Shown piece after piece: positions 27,656 through 38,150 of a DNA stretch of 64,000 bases. Position 1 is the first letter of the stretch. Every line of letters starts with the position of its first letter. The notes beneath the pieces were generated by a model. That model saw only the letters and a program-made list of their open reading frames with translations, ran no database searches and was not told the DNA's origin. The DNA is from Clostridium sp. 1001275B_160808_H3 (GTDB lineage: Bacteria > Bacillota > Clostridia > Clostridiales > Clostridiaceae), in NCBI RefSeq assembly GCF_015550425.1, contig NZ_JADNAT010000012.1, positions 1-64,000 on the forward strand, in the 5' to 3' direction. The position numbers and the translations under genes were made by a program.

Positions 27656-28561
27656 TTATAATATTTGATTCAACAATTCATAAACTTTTTCTTTTGTTGC
27701 TAACCCTTCTGAAAATGCACTTGCACTTCCAGTGGCAACCCCCATTTTAAAAGCTTCTTCTAATCTATTATTTTTTAGATATCCAGCTATAAAGCCTCCT
27801 ACCATTGAATCTCCCGCTCCAACTGAATTAATTAATTTTCCTTTAGGTACATCTGATTTAATTATTTCATCATTTTCTGTTACAAATATAGCTCCATCAC
27901 CCGCTCTAGAAATTAAAACATTTTTGGCTCCCATTTCTCTAAGCTTTTTGGCATAAATCACTATATCTTCTTCATTCTCTATAGTAGTATTAAATAATTC
28001 TGCTAATTCATGATGGTTAGGCTTAATTAAAAACGGCTTGTATTTTAATACATTTAATAAAAGTTCACCCGTTGCATCAACAATAAACTTTATACCTTTA
28101 TTAGATAACCTTTCCATTATTACTTCATATATATTTTTAGGAAGAGTTGCAGGAATACTACCTGCTAAAACTAAAATATCACCTGATTTTAATAATTCTA
28201 GCTTTTCATATAGTTCCTCTAGATCTTTATCTGAAATATTAGGACCTTGGCCATTTATTTCTGACTCTTCATTAGATTTTAATTTAACATTTATTCTAGA
28301 CATTCCATTATTAAGCTTTATAAAATCTGTATTGCATCCAAAATCTTTTATTCTACGCTCTATTTCATCTCCAGTAAAACCCGCAATATATCCAAGTGCT
28401 ACATTTTCTACACCTAAATTCTTTAGTACTATAGAAACGTTTATTCCCTTGCCTCCAGCATAAACTTCTTCATAAGAAGTTCTATTCACTTTACCTAGTT
28501 TAAAGTCTTGGACTCTTACTATGTAATCTAATGCTGGATTAAAAGTTATAGTATATATCAT
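27656..28561 (-). CDS. fruK: 1-phosphofructokinase
   Basis: 301 aa. PfkB-family kinase that converts fructose-1-phosphate to fructose-1,6-bisphosphate. N-terminal ITFNPALDYIV, substrate motif GGKGINVSIVLKNLG, ATP/catalytic motif NSVGAGDSMVGGFIAGY. It overlaps the fruR stop by 4 bp (ATGA), a sign of coupled translation. Cytosolic; supplies glycolysis below the PfkA step. Confidence 0.95.
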   Translation of the reverse strand: MIYTITFNPALDYIVRVQDFKLGKVNRTSYEEVYAGGKGINVSIVLKNLGVENVALGYIAGFTGDEIERRIKDFGCNTDFIKLNNGMSRINVKLKSNEESEINGQGPNISDKDLEELYEKLELLKSGDILVLAGSIPATLPKNIYEVIMERLSNKGIKFIVDATGELLLNVLKYKPFLIKPNHHELAELFNTTIENEEDIVIYAKKLREMGAKNVLISRAGDGAIFVTENDEIIKSDVPKGKLINSVGAGDSMVGGFIAGYLKNNRLEEAFKMGVATGSASAFSEGLATKEKVYELLNQIL

Positions 28562-29310
28562 AACTTTAAAACCTCCACTATTTCTGCTTTATCACAATAA
28601 CTAGTATTCTCTAATATTGTTGTTATTATCACTGCTTCCTCTATTTCTCCAAAAGTTATACAACTAATTTCATTAAATTTAGTCTTATCTGCTAAAATAT
28701 ATGGATTCCTTGTTCTTTTTAGAGCTTCTTCTTTAACTAATGCTTCTTTTATATCAGGAGTAGTATATCCTCTATAGTCAGATATCCCATTTGTTCCAAA
28801 GAAACCTTTAGTAAAATTATATCTTTTCAAGCTATTTATAGCTTCCACTCCAACTATAGCTTCTGTTGAATCTTTTATCTCCCCGCCAAGTATATAAGCT
28901 CTAAATCCATTACTTATTAATTTATTTGCTTGATTTATTCCATTAGTAACATATATTGCTTCTTTCTCTTGTAAAAAATCAATCATTAAATTTGTTGTTG
29001 TACCTGAATCTATATATACAAAATCGTCTTTTTTAATAAGAGTTGCTGCATATTTTGCAATAATAGCTTTATCATCAATATTTAGCGTTTCCCTTATAGA
29101 TACTAAATCATCTTTAGTATGAAACTCTCTTTCTAATGTAGTTGCCCCACCATGAACCTTTTTCAATTTTCCGACTTCATCTAGAAAATTTAAATCTCTC
29201 CTTATTGTAGATTCCGAAGTGTCTAGCATCTTTACAAGTTCATTTACATATACTACAGATTTTTTTCTAATCTCTTCTAATATAATCTTATGTCTTTCTT
29301 CAGTTAACAC
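28558..29310 (-). CDS. fruR: DeoR-family repressor of the fructose operon
   Basis: 250 aa. N-terminal DeoR winged helix (MLTEERHKIILEEIRKKSVVYVNELVKMLDTSESTIRRDLNFLDE) and C-terminal sugar-phosphate-sensing domain (DSGTTTNLMI, TNGI, GTNGIS, ADKTKFNE). The start is chosen as the GTG at 29310, 8 bases after GGGAG, because the longer frame starts inside that site. First gene of the operon; its likely operator is the 10-bp repeat array at 29351-29400. By analogy it is relieved by fructose-1-phosphate. Confidence 0.9.
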   Translation of the reverse strand: MLTEERHKIILEEIRKKSVVYVNELVKMLDTSESTIRRDLNFLDEVGKLKKVHGGATTLEREFHTKDDLVSIRETLNIDDKAIIAKYAATLIKKDDFVYIDSGTTTNLMIDFLQEKEAIYVTNGINQANKLISNGFRAYILGGEIKDSTEAIVGVEAINSLKRYNFTKGFFGTNGISDYRGYTTPDIKEALVKEEALKRTRNPYILADKTKFNEISCITFGEIEEAVIITTILENTSYCDKAEIVEVLKL

Positions 29311-29350
29311 CAACATCACTCCCAACTAAATAATACAACTTTTCAAAATC

Positions 29351-29400
29351 AATTTCAACCACTTTCATTCATTTTCATTCACTTTCATTCATTTTCATTT
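29351..29400 (-). promoter_or_regulatory. Five tandem 10-bp repeats, probable FruR operator
   Basis: Minus strand: AATGAAAATG, AATGAAAGTG, AATGAAAATG, AATGAAAGTG, GTTGAAATTG in a row, 40 bp before fruR. One repeat per helical turn places all units on the same DNA face. Confidence 0.7.
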
Positions 29401-29462
29401 ATATAAATATATTTATAACCACTTACTTCATAATTATCTATATTTTATACTATTTAAAAAGA

Positions 29463-29493
29463 AAAACCTTAAGGATTTTATTCCCTAAGGTTT
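29463..29493 (-). terminator. Terminator after the BFD-like gene
   Basis: AAACCTTAGGGA/TCCTTAAGGTTT stem followed by TTTTCTTTTT on the minus strand. Confidence 0.85.
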
Positions 29494-29523
29494 ATTTTCG
29501 TGTAATTAATAGCAAAATATACT

Positions 29524-29844
29524 TTATCTTTTTAATTCAATAATATTTTCGATTAACCCCTTACATCTTCCACAAGTAGTTCCTGCTTTAGTTACTTCCC
29601 CAACTTTTTCAACTGTGTCTGCACCATTATTAACCGCATTTACTACGTCTTCTAATGATACATTATTACAACCACATACAGAACCTAAAATTGATTGAAT
29701 TTGGCTTGTACAACCGCCACAACAAGTTGCAGCTCCAGTTTGATCCATTATTTCATCTAAAGTTCTCGCACCACTTTTCATTGCTTTTCTTATATCTAAA
29801 TAACTTACATTTCTACATCTGCAAATCTTTCTATCTCCAGCCAT
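29524..29844 (-). CDS. Protein with two tandem BFD-like [2Fe-2S] domains
   Basis: 106 aa. Two copies of the bacterioferritin-associated-ferredoxin-like unit: CRCRNVSYLDIRKAM…CCGGC (about 8-47) and CGCNNVSLEDVVNAV…CGRC (about 60-97), each giving the C-x-C plus C-x2-C cysteine set for one [2Fe-2S] cluster. Single units of this type occur in Bfd and at the C-terminus of NifU, nitrite reductase and glycerol-3-phosphate oxidases. Here they stand alone. Probable electron carrier or iron mobilisation partner; partner unknown. GGAGG precedes the ATG at 29844. Confidence 0.8.
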   Translation of the reverse strand: MAGDRKICRCRNVSYLDIRKAMKSGARTLDEIMDQTGAATCCGGCTSQIQSILGSVCGCNNVSLEDVVNAVNNGADTVEKVGEVTKAGTTCGRCKGLIENIIELKR

Positions 29845-30073
29845 AAGATCCTCCAAAAATTAAATTTATATCCTTAATATTATATATCGACAATATCTAT
29901 TATTCAATATATTTTATTAATTAATTTTTTTTATTCCCATCGTCTTGTTTAGGTATTAATTTATTGCAATAAGAGCATTTTAATGTTAGAATTTACGTGA
30001 TAAATATTATTTATTGAGAATTCCTTCCAATAAAAGTTAATGTTTATAAATGTTAGAAAAAGGGGTGCATTAT

Positions 30074-32305
30074 ATGAAGCAAGAATGGATCAATTTTAAA
30101 GAAGGTCAATGGACTAAATCTGTTGATGTAAGAAACTTTATACAATTAAACTATACTCCATACAATGGGGATGATAGCTTTTTAGTTGGTGCTACAGATG
30201 CTACAAAAAAGTTATGGGATGAGGTTAGTGAATTATTTACAAAAGAAAGAGAAAATGGTGGGGTTTTAGATGTTGATACTGAAACTATTTCTGGTATTAA
30301 CGAATATAAGGCTGGATATATAGATAAAGCTTTTGAAAAAATAGTTGGTGTTCAAACTGATGCTCCATTAAAAAGAGCTGTAATGCCTTTTGGTGGTATT
30401 AGAATGGCTGAAAATGCTGCAAAATCTTATGGCTACGAAGTAAGCCCAAGAATTTCAGAAATATTTAGCAAATATAGAAAAACTCACAATCAAGGTGTTT
30501 TCGATGCTTATACTGACGAAATGAGATTAGCAAGAAAATCTGGTGTTATCACAGGTCTTCCTGATGCTTATGGTAGAGGAAGAATAATTGGTGACTATAG
30601 AAGAGTTGCTCTATATGGAGTAGACAGATTAATAGAAGATAAAATTGCTCAAAAAAAGAGCTTAGAAGTTAGATGTATAGATGAAGATATTATTAGATTA
30701 AGAGAAGAGCTTTCTGATCAAATAGTTGCTTTAAAAGAATTAAAAGGATTAGCTGAAACTTATGGTCTTGATATATCTGGACCAGCTAAAAATGCTAAAG
30801 AAGCTATTCAATGGTTATACTTTGGATTCTTAGGTGCAATAAAGGACCAAAATGGTGCTGCTATGTCACTTGGAAGAACTTCAACTTTCTTAGATATATA
30901 TATTGAAAGAGATTTAAAATCAGGATTAATTACTGAAGAAGAAGCTCAAGAATTAGTTGACCATTTCGTTATGAAATTAAGACTTGTTAAATTCTTAAGA
31001 ACTCCAGAATATAATGATTTATTCTCAGGAGATCCAACTTGGGTTACTGAGTCAATTGGTGGTATGGGATTAGATGGAAGAACATTAGTTACTAAGAACT
31101 CTTTCAGAATTCTTAATACACTATATACTTTAGGACCATCACCAGAACCTAATTTAACAGTACTTTGGTCAACAAGATTACCTCAAGGATTTAAAGATTT
31201 CTGTTCAAAGGTTTCTATTGATACAAGTTCAGTTCAATATGAAAACGATGATTTAATGGCTCCTTATTGGGGAGATGATTATGCAATTGCTTGCTGTGTA
31301 TCTGCAATGAAAGTTGGTAAGCAAATGCAATTCTTCGGTGCTAGAGTTAACTTAGCAAAAACTTTACTTTATGCTATAAACGGCGGAAGAGATGAAAAGT
31401 ATGGAATGCAAGTTGGTCCAAAACTAGCTCCAATAACTAGTGAGTATTTAAATTACGAAGAAGTAATGGATAAATTTGAAATAATGACGGATTGGTTAGC
31501 TAACCTTTATGTTAATACTTTAAATGTTATTCACTACATGCATGATAAGTATTCTTATGAAAAGTTACAAATGGCTTTACATGATAGAGACGTATTTAGA
31601 ACAATGGCTTGTGGTATTGCTGGATTATCAGTTTGTGCTGACTCACTTTCAGCTATTAAATATGCTAAAGTTAAGCCAATAAGAAATGATGAAGGTATCG
31701 CTGTAGATTTCGAAATCGAAGGTGATTTCCCTAAATACGGAAATGATGATGATAGAGTTGATGATATAGCTGTATATCTTGTTGAAAATATGATGAATAA
31801 AATAAGACAAAACAAGACTTACAGAAATGCTTACCATACTCAATCAGTATTAACAATAACTTCAAATGTTGTTTATGGTAAGAAGACTGGTACTACTCCT
31901 GATGGAAGAAAAGCTGGAGAACCATTTGCTCCAGGAGCTAACCCAATGCACGGAAGAGATAACAGCGGTTCATTATCATCATTAAACTCAGTTGCTAAAT
32001 TACCATACGAGCATTCACAAGATGGTATATCAAATACTTTCTCAATAATTCCAGATGCTTTAGGAAAGAATCCTGAAGATAGAATTAGAAACTTAAGCTC
32101 ATTAATGGATGGATATTTTGGTCAAAATGCTCATCACTTAAACGTAAATGTATTTGATAGAGCAACTCTATTAGATGCTATGGATCATCCAGAATTATAT
32201 CCTCAATTAACTATAAGAGTTTCAGGCTACGCTGTAAACTTCATTAAGTTAACAAGAGAACAACAATTAGATGTTATAAATAGAACATTCCATAAATCAA
32301 TGTAA
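30074..32305 (+). CDS. pflB: Pyruvate formate-lyase (formate C-acetyltransferase)
   Basis: 743 aa. Glycyl-radical enzyme that splits pyruvate plus CoA into acetyl-CoA and formate. The active-site Cys-Cys pair lies in [21 protein letters not shown], and the radical glycine loop RVSGYAVNF lies near the C-terminus. An in-frame ATG at 30050 has no ribosome binding site, whereas AGGGGTG precedes the ATG at 30074. The activase gene pflA, usually next to it, is not here. A terminator follows immediately. Confidence 0.96.
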   Translation: MKQEWINFKEGQWTKSVDVRNFIQLNYTPYNGDDSFLVGATDATKKLWDEVSELFTKERENGGVLDVDTETISGINEYKAGYIDKAFEKIVGVQTDAPLKRAVMPFGGIRMAENAAKSYGYEVSPRISEIFSKYRKTHNQGVFDAYTDEMRLARKSGVITGLPDAYGRGRIIGDYRRVALYGVDRLIEDKIAQKKSLEVRCIDEDIIRLREELSDQIVALKELKGLAETYGLDISGPAKNAKEAIQWLYFGFLGAIKDQNGAAMSLGRTSTFLDIYIERDLKSGLITEEEAQELVDHFVMKLRLVKFLRTPEYNDLFSGDPTWVTESIGGMGLDGRTLVTKNSFRILNTLYTLGPSPEPNLTVLWSTRLPQGFKDFCSKVSIDTSSVQYENDDLMAPYWGDDYAIACCVSAMKVGKQMQFFGARVNLAKTLLYAINGGRDEKYGMQVGPKLAPITSEYLNYEEVMDKFEIMTDWLANLYVNTLNVIHYMHDKYSYEKLQMALHDRDVFRTMACGIAGLSVCADSLSAIKYAKVKPIRNDEGIAVDFEIEGDFPKYGNDDDRVDDIAVYLVENMMNKIRQNKTYRNAYHTQSVLTITSNVVYGKKTGTTPDGRKAGEPFAPGANPMHGRDNSGSLSSLNSVAKLPYEHSQDGISNTFSIIPDALGKNPEDRIRNLSSLMDGYFGQNAHHLNVNVFDRATLLDAMDHPELYPQLTIRVSGYAVNFIKLTREQQLDVINRTFHKSM

Positions 32306-32312
32306 TTTATTT

Positions 32313-32340
32313 GGGACTTAGTATTACTAAGTCCCTTTTT
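32313..32340 (+). terminator. Terminator after pflB
   Basis: 9-bp stem GGGACTTAG/CTAAGTCCC with loop TATTA and a T run. Confidence 0.9.
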
Positions 32341-33223
32341 ACTTAACATACTCAAAACTAGCTTTTTGACTCTCTAAGTTAAAAAGTAAATTATCTTTCT
32401 TATAAAATTTAAACCTTGCTTTACAAGATATATTTTCATAAATTGTTCTTATCATTTCTCCACCATCAGGAGCTAGTAGTTTTTGAGGGTAATTCTCATT
32501 TATTTCTACTTCCAATTTATATTTTCCCCTTTTTATAATCAAACCATTTTCATTATAATGTAATATTTTAACTCCATTATAAGTTGCTAATCTGTATTCT
32601 TTTTCCTTATATAAAATTGATGCAATACATCCTTTAAATTCAAATCCTAAAAATGGAATATCTGCAATAGAAACCATGATGTTTGACTTTGTATTTTTAA
32701 AACTATTACATTGAATCCATAAATATGATTTAGGAAATGATTTTCCTGAGTCCTTCTCAATATACCCTATTCCGTCTTTTATTATTATTTCTTCGTTATT
32801 TATATTCAATTTTCCATTAACTATATGATGTAAACTTATTACTCCATGACTACATTCCATTAATGGAAAGAAAGCAAATGGACCCATTATATCATTTTTA
32901 ATTGTAGTAATATTATCATAGCTTAACTTACCTTTTATTTTTATCCCACTACTAACTATATTTAATATCAATCCTTTTTTAGAAAATATATTATCTCTTA
33001 TTTTAATAGTTAATTTATCATAGCTTATTGAAAAATCTTTATAATCGTACTTTATATTATAAGAGTTGTCATTAGTTATCACTTGAATAAATGCATACTT
33101 TAGCCCACTTTTATCAATATTTATACCTGGAATAAAAGCTATGCTATTATCACCAAATTGCTGCTTAAAATACCACCCCTCAAAAAATCCTTTCTTATTA
33201 CTATATGAATTTTTATTCTTCAT
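32339..33223 (-). CDS. Tocopherol-cyclase-like family protein
   Basis: 294 aa. N-terminal GFFEGWYFKQQFGDNSIAFIPGI and central YIEKDSGKSFPKSYLWIQCNSF match the bacterial branch of the tocopherol cyclase-like lipocalin-type family (as in plant VTE1 relatives). Bacterial members have no established substrate, and tocopherol synthesis is not expected in clostridia. No signal peptide. Its start overlaps the end of the FAD-Rieske gene by 11 bp, so the two are co-translated and may act on one lipid or quinone-like substrate (inference). Confidence 0.7.
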   Translation of the reverse strand: MKNKNSYSNKKGFFEGWYFKQQFGDNSIAFIPGINIDKSGLKYAFIQVITNDNSYNIKYDYKDFSISYDKLTIKIRDNIFSKKGLILNIVSSGIKIKGKLSYDNITTIKNDIMGPFAFFPLMECSHGVISLHHIVNGKLNINNEEIIIKDGIGYIEKDSGKSFPKSYLWIQCNSFKNTKSNIMVSIADIPFLGFEFKGCIASILYKEKEYRLATYNGVKILHYNENGLIIKRGKYKLEVEINENYPQKLLAPDGGEMIRTIYENISCKARFKFYKKDNLLFNLESQKASFEYVK

Positions 33224-34655
33224 ACTTCAATTCCTTTATGGAAGGTGAATCTAATAAATTCCCTTTATAATCAAATCTTGATCCATGGCAAGGACAATCC
33301 CAAGACAAATCATCCGCATTCCATTTTAACTCGCAGCCTAAGTGCGGGCACTTTGTTGAAACTGTATAAACTTCTCCTGATTCATCTTTATATACTCCAA
33401 CTTTTTCTCCATTATAGATAACTATCTCACCTTCACCATTATTTACATGTTCTATTGTTTGCATTGGTATATGTATTTTCTGCGCTATAAAATTATATGT
33501 TGTTTCAAATCCATCCTTCACTAGATTTTTTATTGATGCACTCATATCAAATCTACTTGGAGAAAATATATCGTAAAAGTCATGATCCACACCAACTATC
33601 ATATCACTAATAATTATTGCTGAAACCATAGATGATGTCATTCCCCATTTATTAAATCCAGTAGCTACATAAACATTTGGCATTTCCTTAGAGTAAATCC
33701 CTATATAAGGAATTCCATCAGAAGTCATGCAGTCTTGAGCTGACCAGTTATATTTTTCTATTGAATTAGGATACAATTTATTAGCTAAATCTCTAAGCTT
33801 ATCATAAGATCCACCTAATTCATTATCTCCAGTTCTCTTAGAGATTCCCCCCAAAATTAGTAGATCCTCATATCGTCTAAATGTATATCCTCCCTCATTT
33901 TCATCCACATACATTCCATGAATAATCTGAGCATCTTTAAGTGCGATTAGATGTTCTCTTTCTTGATGCATTCTCATAAAATAATATCCTGGTGTATTAA
34001 TAATTGGGAAATGAGTTGCTACTACAATACTTTTAGCTTTTATATTTCCATGATTAGTTATAATAGTGTCCTCTTTTATGTCTAAAGCTTTAGTGTCTTC
34101 ATATATAACTAATTCTTTAGCTATATAGTTTAAAAATTTTACAGGGTTAAATTGTGCTTGATTCTTGAATTTTACAGCCTTTGCTATTTTAAAGGGTAAT
34201 TCAATTTCATCTACTAATTCTGCATCTATACCAATTTTTATTGCAGCTTCATATTCGTTTTCTATTTTTTCAGGTTTATCTAAACTATAAACATATGCAT
34301 CTTCTCTCTCAAAATCACAATCTATATTATTACTATCTATTATTTCTTGATATGTTTCTATAGCTAATTGATTGGCCTTAGCATATTTTTTAGCATTATC
34401 TTCACCAAATTCCTTAATAAGCTTATCATATATTATATTATGTTGTATTGTTATCTTAGCTGTGGTGTTCTTAGTATTTCCATTCAATATTTTCCCCCTA
34501 TCTATAACAATAACATCTACCCCCCTTTCCTTTAGCATATATGCTGTTAATAATCCTGTTATACCAGCTCCAATAACAACTGCCTCTACTTCTATATCTC
34601 CCTTTAAATGATTTCTTTTCTTAATATCATAACTTTTACTCCAAACGGATTTCAT
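33213..34655 (-). CDS. FAD-dependent oxidoreductase with C-terminal Rieske domain (YhfW-like)
   Basis: 480 aa. A DAO-type FAD domain (VEAVVIGAGITGLLTAYMLKERG, residues 20-50; ATGFNKWGMTSSMVSA near 325-340) is fused to a Rieske [2Fe-2S] domain with CPHLGC and CPCHGSRF (about 435-460). Similar fusions are known in Bacillus (YhfW), substrate unknown. A Rieske centre in a strict anaerobe suggests an electron-transfer or oxygen-detoxifying role. GAGGTG start site. It heads the pair with the tocopherol-cyclase-like gene. Confidence 0.87.
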   Translation of the reverse strand: MKSVWSKSYDIKKRNHLKGDIEVEAVVIGAGITGLLTAYMLKERGVDVIVIDRGKILNGNTKNTTAKITIQHNIIYDKLIKEFGEDNAKKYAKANQLAIETYQEIIDSNNIDCDFEREDAYVYSLDKPEKIENEYEAAIKIGIDAELVDEIELPFKIAKAVKFKNQAQFNPVKFLNYIAKELVIYEDTKALDIKEDTIITNHGNIKAKSIVVATHFPIINTPGYYFMRMHQEREHLIALKDAQIIHGMYVDENEGGYTFRRYEDLLILGGISKRTGDNELGGSYDKLRDLANKLYPNSIEKYNWSAQDCMTSDGIPYIGIYSKEMPNVYVATGFNKWGMTSSMVSAIIISDMIVGVDHDFYDIFSPSRFDMSASIKNLVKDGFETTYNFIAQKIHIPMQTIEHVNNGEGEIVIYNGEKVGVYKDESGEVYTVSTKCPHLGCELKWNADDLSWDCPCHGSRFDYKGNLLDSPSIKELKYEE

Positions 34656-34745
34656 AAAAATATCACCTCATATGTTATTATTCCATTAATTTTAGTAATT
34701 AAACAAATTAAAAATAAGGTGATTAATAAAATTGATAGTTAACAA

Positions 34746-35219
34746 TCAATTTTTACTTTTTATAAAATTACCATCTATTTTCTCTTTTATATCTGGATAT
34801 TTTTCTACTACTTCTATGAAATTTATCATTCTATCAAAAGTCTCTTTACTTAAAACATGCTCTATTTTTTCTGTTTCTTGTAATAAGTATTTTGACACCC
34901 CTAATATTTTTAAAAACTTTTCTATTGTATTATGTCTATTTAATAAATATTCACCATAACCACTGCCATTTTCAGTTAATTTTACATAACCATACTTCTC
35001 ATAGCTGGCTAAATTTAATTCATCTAATTTTTTTACCATCTTTGTTATTGAGGCTGGCTTTACATTTAAAGCTTTTGATAAATCACCTACCCTTGTGAAT
35101 CCTTTATTCTCTGATAATCTATATATCATCTCTATGTAGTCTTCCATTGAAGCTGTAATTAATCCCCCATCGTTCTTTAAATAGTTATTGAAAGTATAAA
35201 ACTCTTCACTTCCCTTCAT
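34746..35219 (-). CDS. DtxR/MntR-family metal-dependent regulator
   Basis: 157 aa. N-terminal winged helix (MEDYIEMIYRLSENKGFTRVGDLSKALNVKPASITKMVKKLDE) and dimerisation/metal-binding helices with NRHNTIEKFLKILG and ETEKIEHVLSKET carrying the E/H ligand pattern. It probably represses metal (Mn or Fe) uptake genes. It is only 90 bp upstream of the Rieske-FAD gene and may control it; this is inference. GGAGGG precedes the ATG. Confidence 0.85.
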   Translation of the reverse strand: MKGSEEFYTFNNYLKNDGGLITASMEDYIEMIYRLSENKGFTRVGDLSKALNVKPASITKMVKKLDELNLASYEKYGYVKLTENGSGYGEYLLNRHNTIEKFLKILGVSKYLLQETEKIEHVLSKETFDRMINFIEVVEKYPDIKEKIDGNFIKSKN

Positions 35220-35381
35220 ATCTAACCCTCCATATCGTACCTATCTTTATATTATATTTAACTAACTACTATAAGATTCTTATAAAAGCATATATTTTAT
35301 ATAAGTATTTATTCTAACCTAATGAATTTAACTATATATTCTTCTAGTTAAATAATAAATAAAAATTTCTATTTAATTTTT

Positions 35382-35450
35382 AAAACTCTTTTAAGCTAGT
35401 AAAATTACCGGTTTATAAAAGGGGTCGCGTTTCGCGACCCCCTTTATAAA
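35382..35450 (+). repeat. Intergenic element, copy B, ending in a strong hairpin
   Basis: AAAACTCTTTTAAGCTAGTA… lead followed by GGGGTCGCG-TTT-CGCGACCCC (35421-35441) with TTTATAAA flanks. Related in sequence and order to 8091-8156. Lies in a 327-bp gap between the FAD-oxidase gene and the mntR-like gene and probably terminates the former; nothing else is evident in that gap. Confidence 0.65.
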
Positions 35451-35546
35451 AATAATAAATTAACTTGCCCAATATAATACTCTTACTTGAAATGACTAAA
35501 TTAATTTTTACATTAAATATATTTTTAAGACTACTTCATTTATATC

Positions 35547-36947
35547 TTAATAGCATACTTTCCCTGGATTCAATATATTCTTAGGATCAAATACTGATTT
35601 TATTCCCCTCATGATTGAGATATTTTCATCACTTAAAGAATCACTCAAATATTCTTTTTTTGCATATCCTATACCATGCTCTCCAGAAACTTGTCCCGAT
35701 AATTCTTTAGCCTTATCATACATTCTTTTCATTACTTTATTAAGTTTTATTTGCCATTCATCTTCACTTAAATCATCTCTTAGTATATAAATGTGTAGGT
35801 TTCCATCTCCAGCATGTCCAAAACTCTTTATTCTTATTTCATACTCATCCTGAAGCTTATGAGTAAACTTTACAAACCCAGCAACCTTATTTCTTGGAAC
35901 TACTACATCTACTTCATCCATTTCAGTTGTAGATGACTTTATAGCTTCTAAAAAAGCTCCTCTTGCAGACCAAATAGCCTCTTGTCTTTCTTCTGTATCT
36001 GATATAAATACATCTATAGCTCCTTCACTTAAACATATATCTGCAACTTTTTCATAATTCTTCTCTATTTCCTCTTTTGAATTACCATCAAAAGTTAATA
36101 ATAAATAAGCATCTGAACTATGATCTGGAAATTTCTTACCTAGATATTCTTCTGCTGCAAGTATTACTTCACCTTGCATAAACTCAATAGCTGTTGGTAC
36201 TGCTTTTGATTTAATTATTTTAGGTACAGTTTCTATTGCAGTTTCTAATTCTTTAAATGGAACTAATAAGCTTATAGATTTTTTAGGTAAAGGTAATAAT
36301 TTCAGAGTTGCTTTAGTTATTATTCCTAATGTTCCTTCTGATCCTATTATTAAATCCTTAATACTATAGCCTGAACTATTTTTAACAACTTTTCCTCCTA
36401 AGTTTATAATTTCTCCTTTTGGAGTAACAACCTCTAGACCTCTAACATAATCCCTTGTTACTCCATATTTTACCGCTCTCATTCCACCTGCATTAGTACT
36501 TATATTGCCTCCTATTGTAGCTGTCTTTTCACCTGGATCTGGTGGATAAAATAAATCATGCTCTTGAACGAACTTTCCTATTTCCATTAGTAAAACCCCA
36601 GGCTCTACTGTTAGCGTTAAATTTTCTTCATCTAACTCTAATATGTTATTCATCCCGCTTAAATCTATGATTATTCCTCCATTAAGAGGTACACACGCTC
36701 CAACTAACCCAGTTCCAGATCCCCTTGCTGTAACTGGTATATTATTTTCATAAGCATACTTCATGATATTTGATACTTCTTCAGTAGTGGAAACCTTAAC
36801 TACTATTTCTGGAAACTTTCTAACAAAACCTAATTCATCATGGCTATAATCTTCATTTATATTTTCCCCATAAAAGATTCTATCATTATCATTTATTAAT
36901 GCTTTTATTTCCTCTATATTTTTTTCTAAAACTTTATTATATTGCAT
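35547..36947 (-). CDS. FAD-binding lactate/glycolate dehydrogenase subunit (LctD/GlcD)
   Basis: 466 aa. VAO-type flavoprotein with a PCMH FAD domain ([50 protein letters not shown]) and a C-terminal cap ending in [12 protein letters not shown] and [11 protein letters not shown]. Together with EtfA and EtfB just upstream it matches the electron-bifurcating lactate dehydrogenase known from Acetobacterium (LctBCD), which oxidises lactate to pyruvate using NAD and ferredoxin. GGAGGGG before ATG 36947; it overlaps etfA by 11 bp. Confidence 0.92.
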   Translation of the reverse strand: MQYNKVLEKNIEEIKALINDNDRIFYGENINEDYSHDELGFVRKFPEIVVKVSTTEEVSNIMKYAYENNIPVTARGSGTGLVGACVPLNGGIIIDLSGMNNILELDEENLTLTVEPGVLLMEIGKFVQEHDLFYPPDPGEKTATIGGNISTNAGGMRAVKYGVTRDYVRGLEVVTPKGEIINLGGKVVKNSSGYSIKDLIIGSEGTLGIITKATLKLLPLPKKSISLLVPFKELETAIETVPKIIKSKAVPTAIEFMQGEVILAAEEYLGKKFPDHSSDAYLLLTFDGNSKEEIEKNYEKVADICLSEGAIDVFISDTEERQEAIWSARGAFLEAIKSSTTEMDEVDVVVPRNKVAGFVKFTHKLQDEYEIRIKSFGHAGDGNLHIYILRDDLSEDEWQIKLNKVMKRMYDKAKELSGQVSGEHGIGYAKKEYLSDSLSDENISIMRGIKSVFDPKNILNPGKVCY

Positions 36948-38139
36948 ATTCTTCCCCTCCAATTCCCTTAATCATTTTAATTAATTTAGGGACTATTTCA
37001 TATATATCTCCTACTATTCCATAATGTGCGACCTTAAATATTGGTGCTTTTTCATCATTGTTTATAGCAAATATATAGTCAGAATTATTCATACCTGCAG
37101 TAAATTGAACTGCTCCAGAGACTCCACATGTTATTATTAATTTAGCTCTAACAGTTCTTCCACTTAATCCAACTTGCTTACTAGCATCTTCCCATCCTGA
37201 TTCAATTAATGGTCTTGTAACAGCAACTTCTCCACCAAGTAAATCTGCTAACTCTCTTATCATATTCATGTCTTTTTCTGACTTTACTCCTCTTCCAGCT
37301 ACAATTAAAACATCAGCATCTGATATGCTATGCTCCTTCTTTTTAACTTCTACACTTTTTACATTAATATTTGAATACAACTTGTTTTTATTAACTTCAC
37401 AAAGTATTAACTTTCCTGTAGATTCTTTATTTCTCTCTGGTGCAGACATAACCTTATATCTAACTGTTGCTAACTGTGGTCTTGAATTTGGAGTGATTAT
37501 TTGAGCCATTATATTTCCGCCAAAAGCTGGTCTTATTTGTATTAAATCTGTGTTTTCCTTTATATCTAAAACTGTACAATCTGCTGTTAAACCTGTTCTA
37601 TATCTTGCTGCTACTCTTGGTGCTAGTGACCTTCCAACAGTAGTTGCTCCAACTAATATAACAGATGGTTTAACTTCATCTATGAAACTTTCGAACATCG
37701 CTGTATATGGTTCTATTCTAAAATTATTTAAACTATCATTATCATATACATATACTTTATCTATTCCATAATGTAATAATTCTTCTGCTTTTTTAATTAT
37801 GTTATGACCTATAAATATGCAATATACTTCTTGTTTTACTTTACTAGCTAACTCTCTAGCCTTTCCTATAAGTTCAAATGTAACAGGATGTATATCTCCA
37901 TCAACATGATCTACATATACTGCTATTCCATTCCACTTACTCTTGTCTATCAATACTTTTTCTTCTTCTATATATTCTACAGCACCTTTGGGTCCCTTCT
38001 TCACACACAACTTACACATCTTACAATTAGAATTAATATCTAATTTACCATTAATATTTTCTAAAGCTCCAAATGGACAAATTTTAATAATCTCATCTAT
38101 ATTTACTACTTTATCTTGATTTACAACTAACTTAGACAT
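36937..38139 (-). CDS. etfA: Electron transfer flavoprotein alpha subunit with N-terminal ferredoxin-like domain
   Basis: 400 aa. Residues 1-65 carry cysteines in ICPFGA and [15 protein letters not shown], a ferredoxin-type extension found in EtfA of bifurcating complexes. The classical ETF alpha domain follows, with the FAD motif [55 protein letters not shown] and [19 protein letters not shown]. Partner of EtfB and the FAD oxidase in the lactate dehydrogenase complex. Cytosolic. Confidence 0.93.
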   Translation of the reverse strand: MSKLVVNQDKVVNIDEIIKICPFGALENINGKLDINSNCKMCKLCVKKGPKGAVEYIEEEKVLIDKSKWNGIAVYVDHVDGDIHPVTFELIGKARELASKVKQEVYCIFIGHNIIKKAEELLHYGIDKVYVYDNDSLNNFRIEPYTAMFESFIDEVKPSVILVGATTVGRSLAPRVAARYRTGLTADCTVLDIKENTDLIQIRPAFGGNIMAQIITPNSRPQLATVRYKVMSAPERNKESTGKLILCEVNKNKLYSNINVKSVEVKKKEHSISDADVLIVAGRGVKSEKDMNMIRELADLLGGEVAVTRPLIESGWEDASKQVGLSGRTVRAKLIITCGVSGAVQFTAGMNNSDYIFAINNDEKAPIFKVAHYGIVGDIYEIVPKLIKMIKGIGGEEYAI

Positions 38140-38150
38140 ATATATTCCTC

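Noticed and set aside
29351..29400. CRISPR-like repeat array
   Set aside because: Units are 10 bp and contiguous without spacers, and no cas gene is present. An operator fits better.
29845..30073. Rex or CcpA site upstream of pflB
   Set aside because: I looked for TTGTTAA-N4-TTAACAA and cre-like palindromes and found no acceptable match.
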